58,582 nt of DNA from an uncultured Faecalibacterium sp. (GTDB lineage Bacteria; Bacillota; Clostridia; Oscillospirales; Ruminococcaceae). Location of the stretch: NCBI GenBank assembly GCA_904394215.1, contig CAJFNF010000016.1:1-58582 (forward strand), given 5' to 3'. The notes beneath the pieces are model-generated. The model did no database searches. It saw only the letters and a program-made list of their open reading frames with translations, and was not told where the DNA came from. The position numbers and the translations under genes are program-made. Below, one piece after another: positions 56,868-58,582 of the stretch (positions are counted from its first letter, which is position 1; each line of letters opens with the position of its first letter).

Positions 56868-56895
56868 AGTTTCTGCCAACTTTCGGGCCGGGGCC

Positions 56896-56924
56896 TTGCC
56901 TTTGGGCAAAAGTCACACTATACT
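56896..56924 (+). promoter_or_regulatory. Sigma-A promoter of the pyrimidine phosphorylase gene
   Basis: TTGCCT (56896-56901), 17 bp, TATACT (56919-56924). Confidence 0.78.
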
Positions 56925-56961
56925 GGAAGCAACCTATCAATCGGGATTGGAGTGATCATCT

Positions 56962-58293
56962 ATGCGTATCTACGACATCATTGCAAAGAAGCGGGACGGC
57001 GGTACCCACACCCGCGCCGAGCTGGAAACCCTCATCAACGGCTATGTGGCGGGCGACGTGCCCGACTACCAGATGGCGGCCTGGATGATGGCGGTGTACC
57101 TGCGGGGGATGACCGATGAGGAGACCGCCCTGCTGACCGACGTCATGGCCCACAGCGGCGAGATGGTGGACCTGTCCCCCATCGCCGGCATCAAGGTGGA
57201 CAAGCATTCCACCGGCGGCGTCGGGGACAAGACCACCCTGGTGATCGCCCCCATTGCGGCGGCCTGCGGGGTGAAGATCGCCAAGATGAGCGGCCGGGGG
57301 CTGGGCCACACCGGCGGCACCATCGACAAGATGGAGAGCGTGCCCGGGACCCGCACCGCCCTGAGCCAGGAGGAGTTCTTCGCCCAAGTGAACCGCACCG
57401 GCATCGCCGTCATCGGCCAGAGCGAGAACATCGCGGTGGCGGACAAGAAGATGTACGCCCTGCGGGACGTCACCGCCACCGTCAGCTGCATTCCCCTGAT
57501 TGCCTCCAGCATCATGTCCAAGAAGCTGGCCTCGGGGTCCGACGCCATCCTGCTGGACGTCACCACCGGCACCGGCGCCTTTATGAAGACGGTGGAGGAG
57601 AGCGTCCAGCTGGCCAAGCTGATGGTGTCCATCGGCGCCCATCACGGCCGTAAGGTGGCGGCCATGATCACCGATATGGACACCCCCCTGGGCCACAACA
57701 TCGGCAACAGCCTGGAGGTCATCGAGAGCATGGAGGTCCTGAAGGGCCGGGGGCCCGCTGACCTCACCGAGGTATGCCTGCAGCTGGCCTCCTACATGCT
57801 GGTGCTGGCGGGCAAGGGCACCCCTGAGGAATGCCGGGCCATGGCCCAGCAGGTGATTGCCGACGGCAGCGCCTTTGCCAAGTGCAAGGAGATGTTTGCG
57901 GCCCAGGGCGGCGACGTCCGGGTGCTGGAGGATTACAGCCTCTTTGCCCAGCCTGCGGCCACCTGGGAGCTGCTGGCCGACGCCGACGGGTACATTGTGG
58001 AGAACGACGCCGAGAAGATCGGCACTGCTTCTGTCCTGTTGGGCGCCGGGCGCGAGAAGAAGGGCGACCCCCTGGACTATGCGGCCGGGATCATCCTGCA
58101 CAAAAAGCGCGGGGACTACGTCCACCGCGGGGACAGCCTGGCCACCTTCTGCGGCGCGCCCGAGCGCTTTGCCGCCGCCGCAGCCTGCTACCGCGCCGGG
58201 CTGGTCATCGGGCCCAAAAAGCCCGCAGAGCTGCCCCTGATCTACGCCATCGTGACAGAGGACCACGTCTCTTACTTTTCTGAAGAAAAGTAA
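56962..58293 (+). CDS. pdp: Pyrimidine-nucleoside phosphorylase
   Basis: 443 residues. The family signature KVDKHSTGGVGDKTTLV and the following GRGLGHTGGTIDKMESVPG are intact, then KKMYALRDVTATV and the C-terminal barrel-sandwich (GASREKKGDPLDYAAGI-like, HKKRGDYVHRGDSL). It splits uridine, deoxyuridine and thymidine. Deoxyribose or ribose 1-phosphate then goes to DeoB. GGAGTG precedes ATG 56962. The last codons and stop lie inside the hairpin of dispersed element copy B. Confidence 0.94.
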   Translation: MRIYDIIAKKRDGGTHTRAELETLINGYVAGDVPDYQMAAWMMAVYLRGMTDEETALLTDVMAHSGEMVDLSPIAGIKVDKHSTGGVGDKTTLVIAPIAAACGVKIAKMSGRGLGHTGGTIDKMESVPGTRTALSQEEFFAQVNRTGIAVIGQSENIAVADKKMYALRDVTATVSCIPLIASSIMSKKLASGSDAILLDVTTGTGAFMKTVEESVQLAKLMVSIGAHHGRKVAAMITDMDTPLGHNIGNSLEVIESMEVLKGRGPADLTEVCLQLASYMLVLAGKGTPEECRAMAQQVIADGSAFAKCKEMFAAQGGDVRVLEDYSLFAQPAATWELLADADGYIVENDAEKIGTASVLLGAGREKKGDPLDYAAGIILHKKRGDYVHRGDSLATFCGAPERFAAAAACYRAGLVIGPKKPAELPLIYAIVTEDHVSYFSEEK

Positions 58294-58485
58294 GCAAAAG
58301 ACTTTTTACTGGGTACCGGGCAACTGCTCCCACTCACGTTACCCCCAGCGGGCGGCAAACCCCTGCATCTTAGTCGGCGTTTGTGCCTGCGGCACAGTAC
58401 GATGCAAAGCGGTTCTTGGCCTGGATTGCAACAGCATATTTCAGCTTGTTTGACTGGCCCGTAAAAGAAAAAATCCTCGTTCCCT
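58271..58485 (+). repeat. Dispersed repeat element, copy B (3' end of the pyrimidine phosphorylase gene)
   Basis: Blocks in order: a 10-bp hairpin (58271-58280 with 58285-58294) overlapping the gene's stop codon, CAAAAGACTTTTT, ACTGGGTACC (58308-58317), a 49-base block (58361-58409) and AATCCTCGTTCC (58474-58485). Same order and spacing as copy A at 16370-16585 on the other strand. The remaining bases to the window end (58486-58582) show no gene. Confidence 0.75.
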
Positions 58486-58582
58486 GAACCGCCCCATATT
58501 GTGCGGACAGTACAAAAAAGAAGCCTGCAAGGGGTGGAATAAACGAATCAAAGACTGGCCTGGCGAAGCGAGAGCGGAGCCA

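Overview
The window is a GC-rich (my impression is above 60 percent) chromosomal segment from a Gram-positive, low-GC-lineage type bacterium. A complete early sporulation block (spoIIID, sigG, sigE, spoIIGA), a yabN-hup-yabO-yabP-yabQ-divIC-yabR cluster, a glmS ribozyme, cdaA-cdaR, luxS and a bacterial RNase P RNA point to the class Clostridia. Gene content plus high GC suggest Oscillospiraceae/Ruminococcaceae (Gemmiger, Subdoligranulum or Faecalibacterium-like); that placement is inference, not proven by a marker gene here.

Layout. 1-8.5 kb: 3' part of secA, deoB, pyk-luxS, then spoIIID and the oppositely oriented sigG and spoIIGA-sigE, with sporulation-type promoters readable in the DNA. 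8.7-16.0 kb: tRNA-Asn, a structured non-coding region that looks like a small RNA gene, then an accessory island: a peptidase-containing (C39) ABC exporter, two paralogous leader-bearing peptides (one with and one without the double-glycine cleavage site), a structured leader, a 151-residue unknown protein, an HlyD-type adaptor and a membrane-anchored BIG2 surface protein. This island is the best candidate for an undescribed system. 16.0-16.6 kb: gene-free DNA with a perfect 40-bp tandem repeat inside a dispersed element whose second copy closes the window at 58.3-58.5 kb.

16.6-25.5 kb (minus strand): glmS with its ribozyme, a DUF5685 gene pair, an RNA methyltransferase, and the mazG-hup-yabO-yabP-yabQ-divIC-yabR series. 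25.7-39.9 kb (minus strand): one very tightly packed run from ispDF through cdaA, cdaR, a FAD protein, xpaC, recJ, relA, dtd, an MBL hydrolase and hemZ to a uridine kinase-like gene. It places c-di-AMP synthesis and (p)ppGpp metabolism in what looks like one transcription unit. 40.1-46.3 kb (minus): phosphoglucomutase, nadE-NusG domain II-LCP operon, and rnpB.

46.3-58.6 kb (plus strand): an RluD-type pseudouridine synthase whose promoter shares its -35 hexamer with rnpB, a LysM/G5/M23 cell-wall hydrolase, and a nucleoside salvage set: deoD, cdd, a BMP-family lipoprotein with an ABC importer (ATPase plus two permeases) and pyrimidine-nucleoside phosphorylase, complementing deoB at the other end. 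Between them lies an unusual fusion of a shortened P-loop kinase-like domain to a GNAT acetyltransferase.

All calls come from reading the sequence; no database search or folding program was run.
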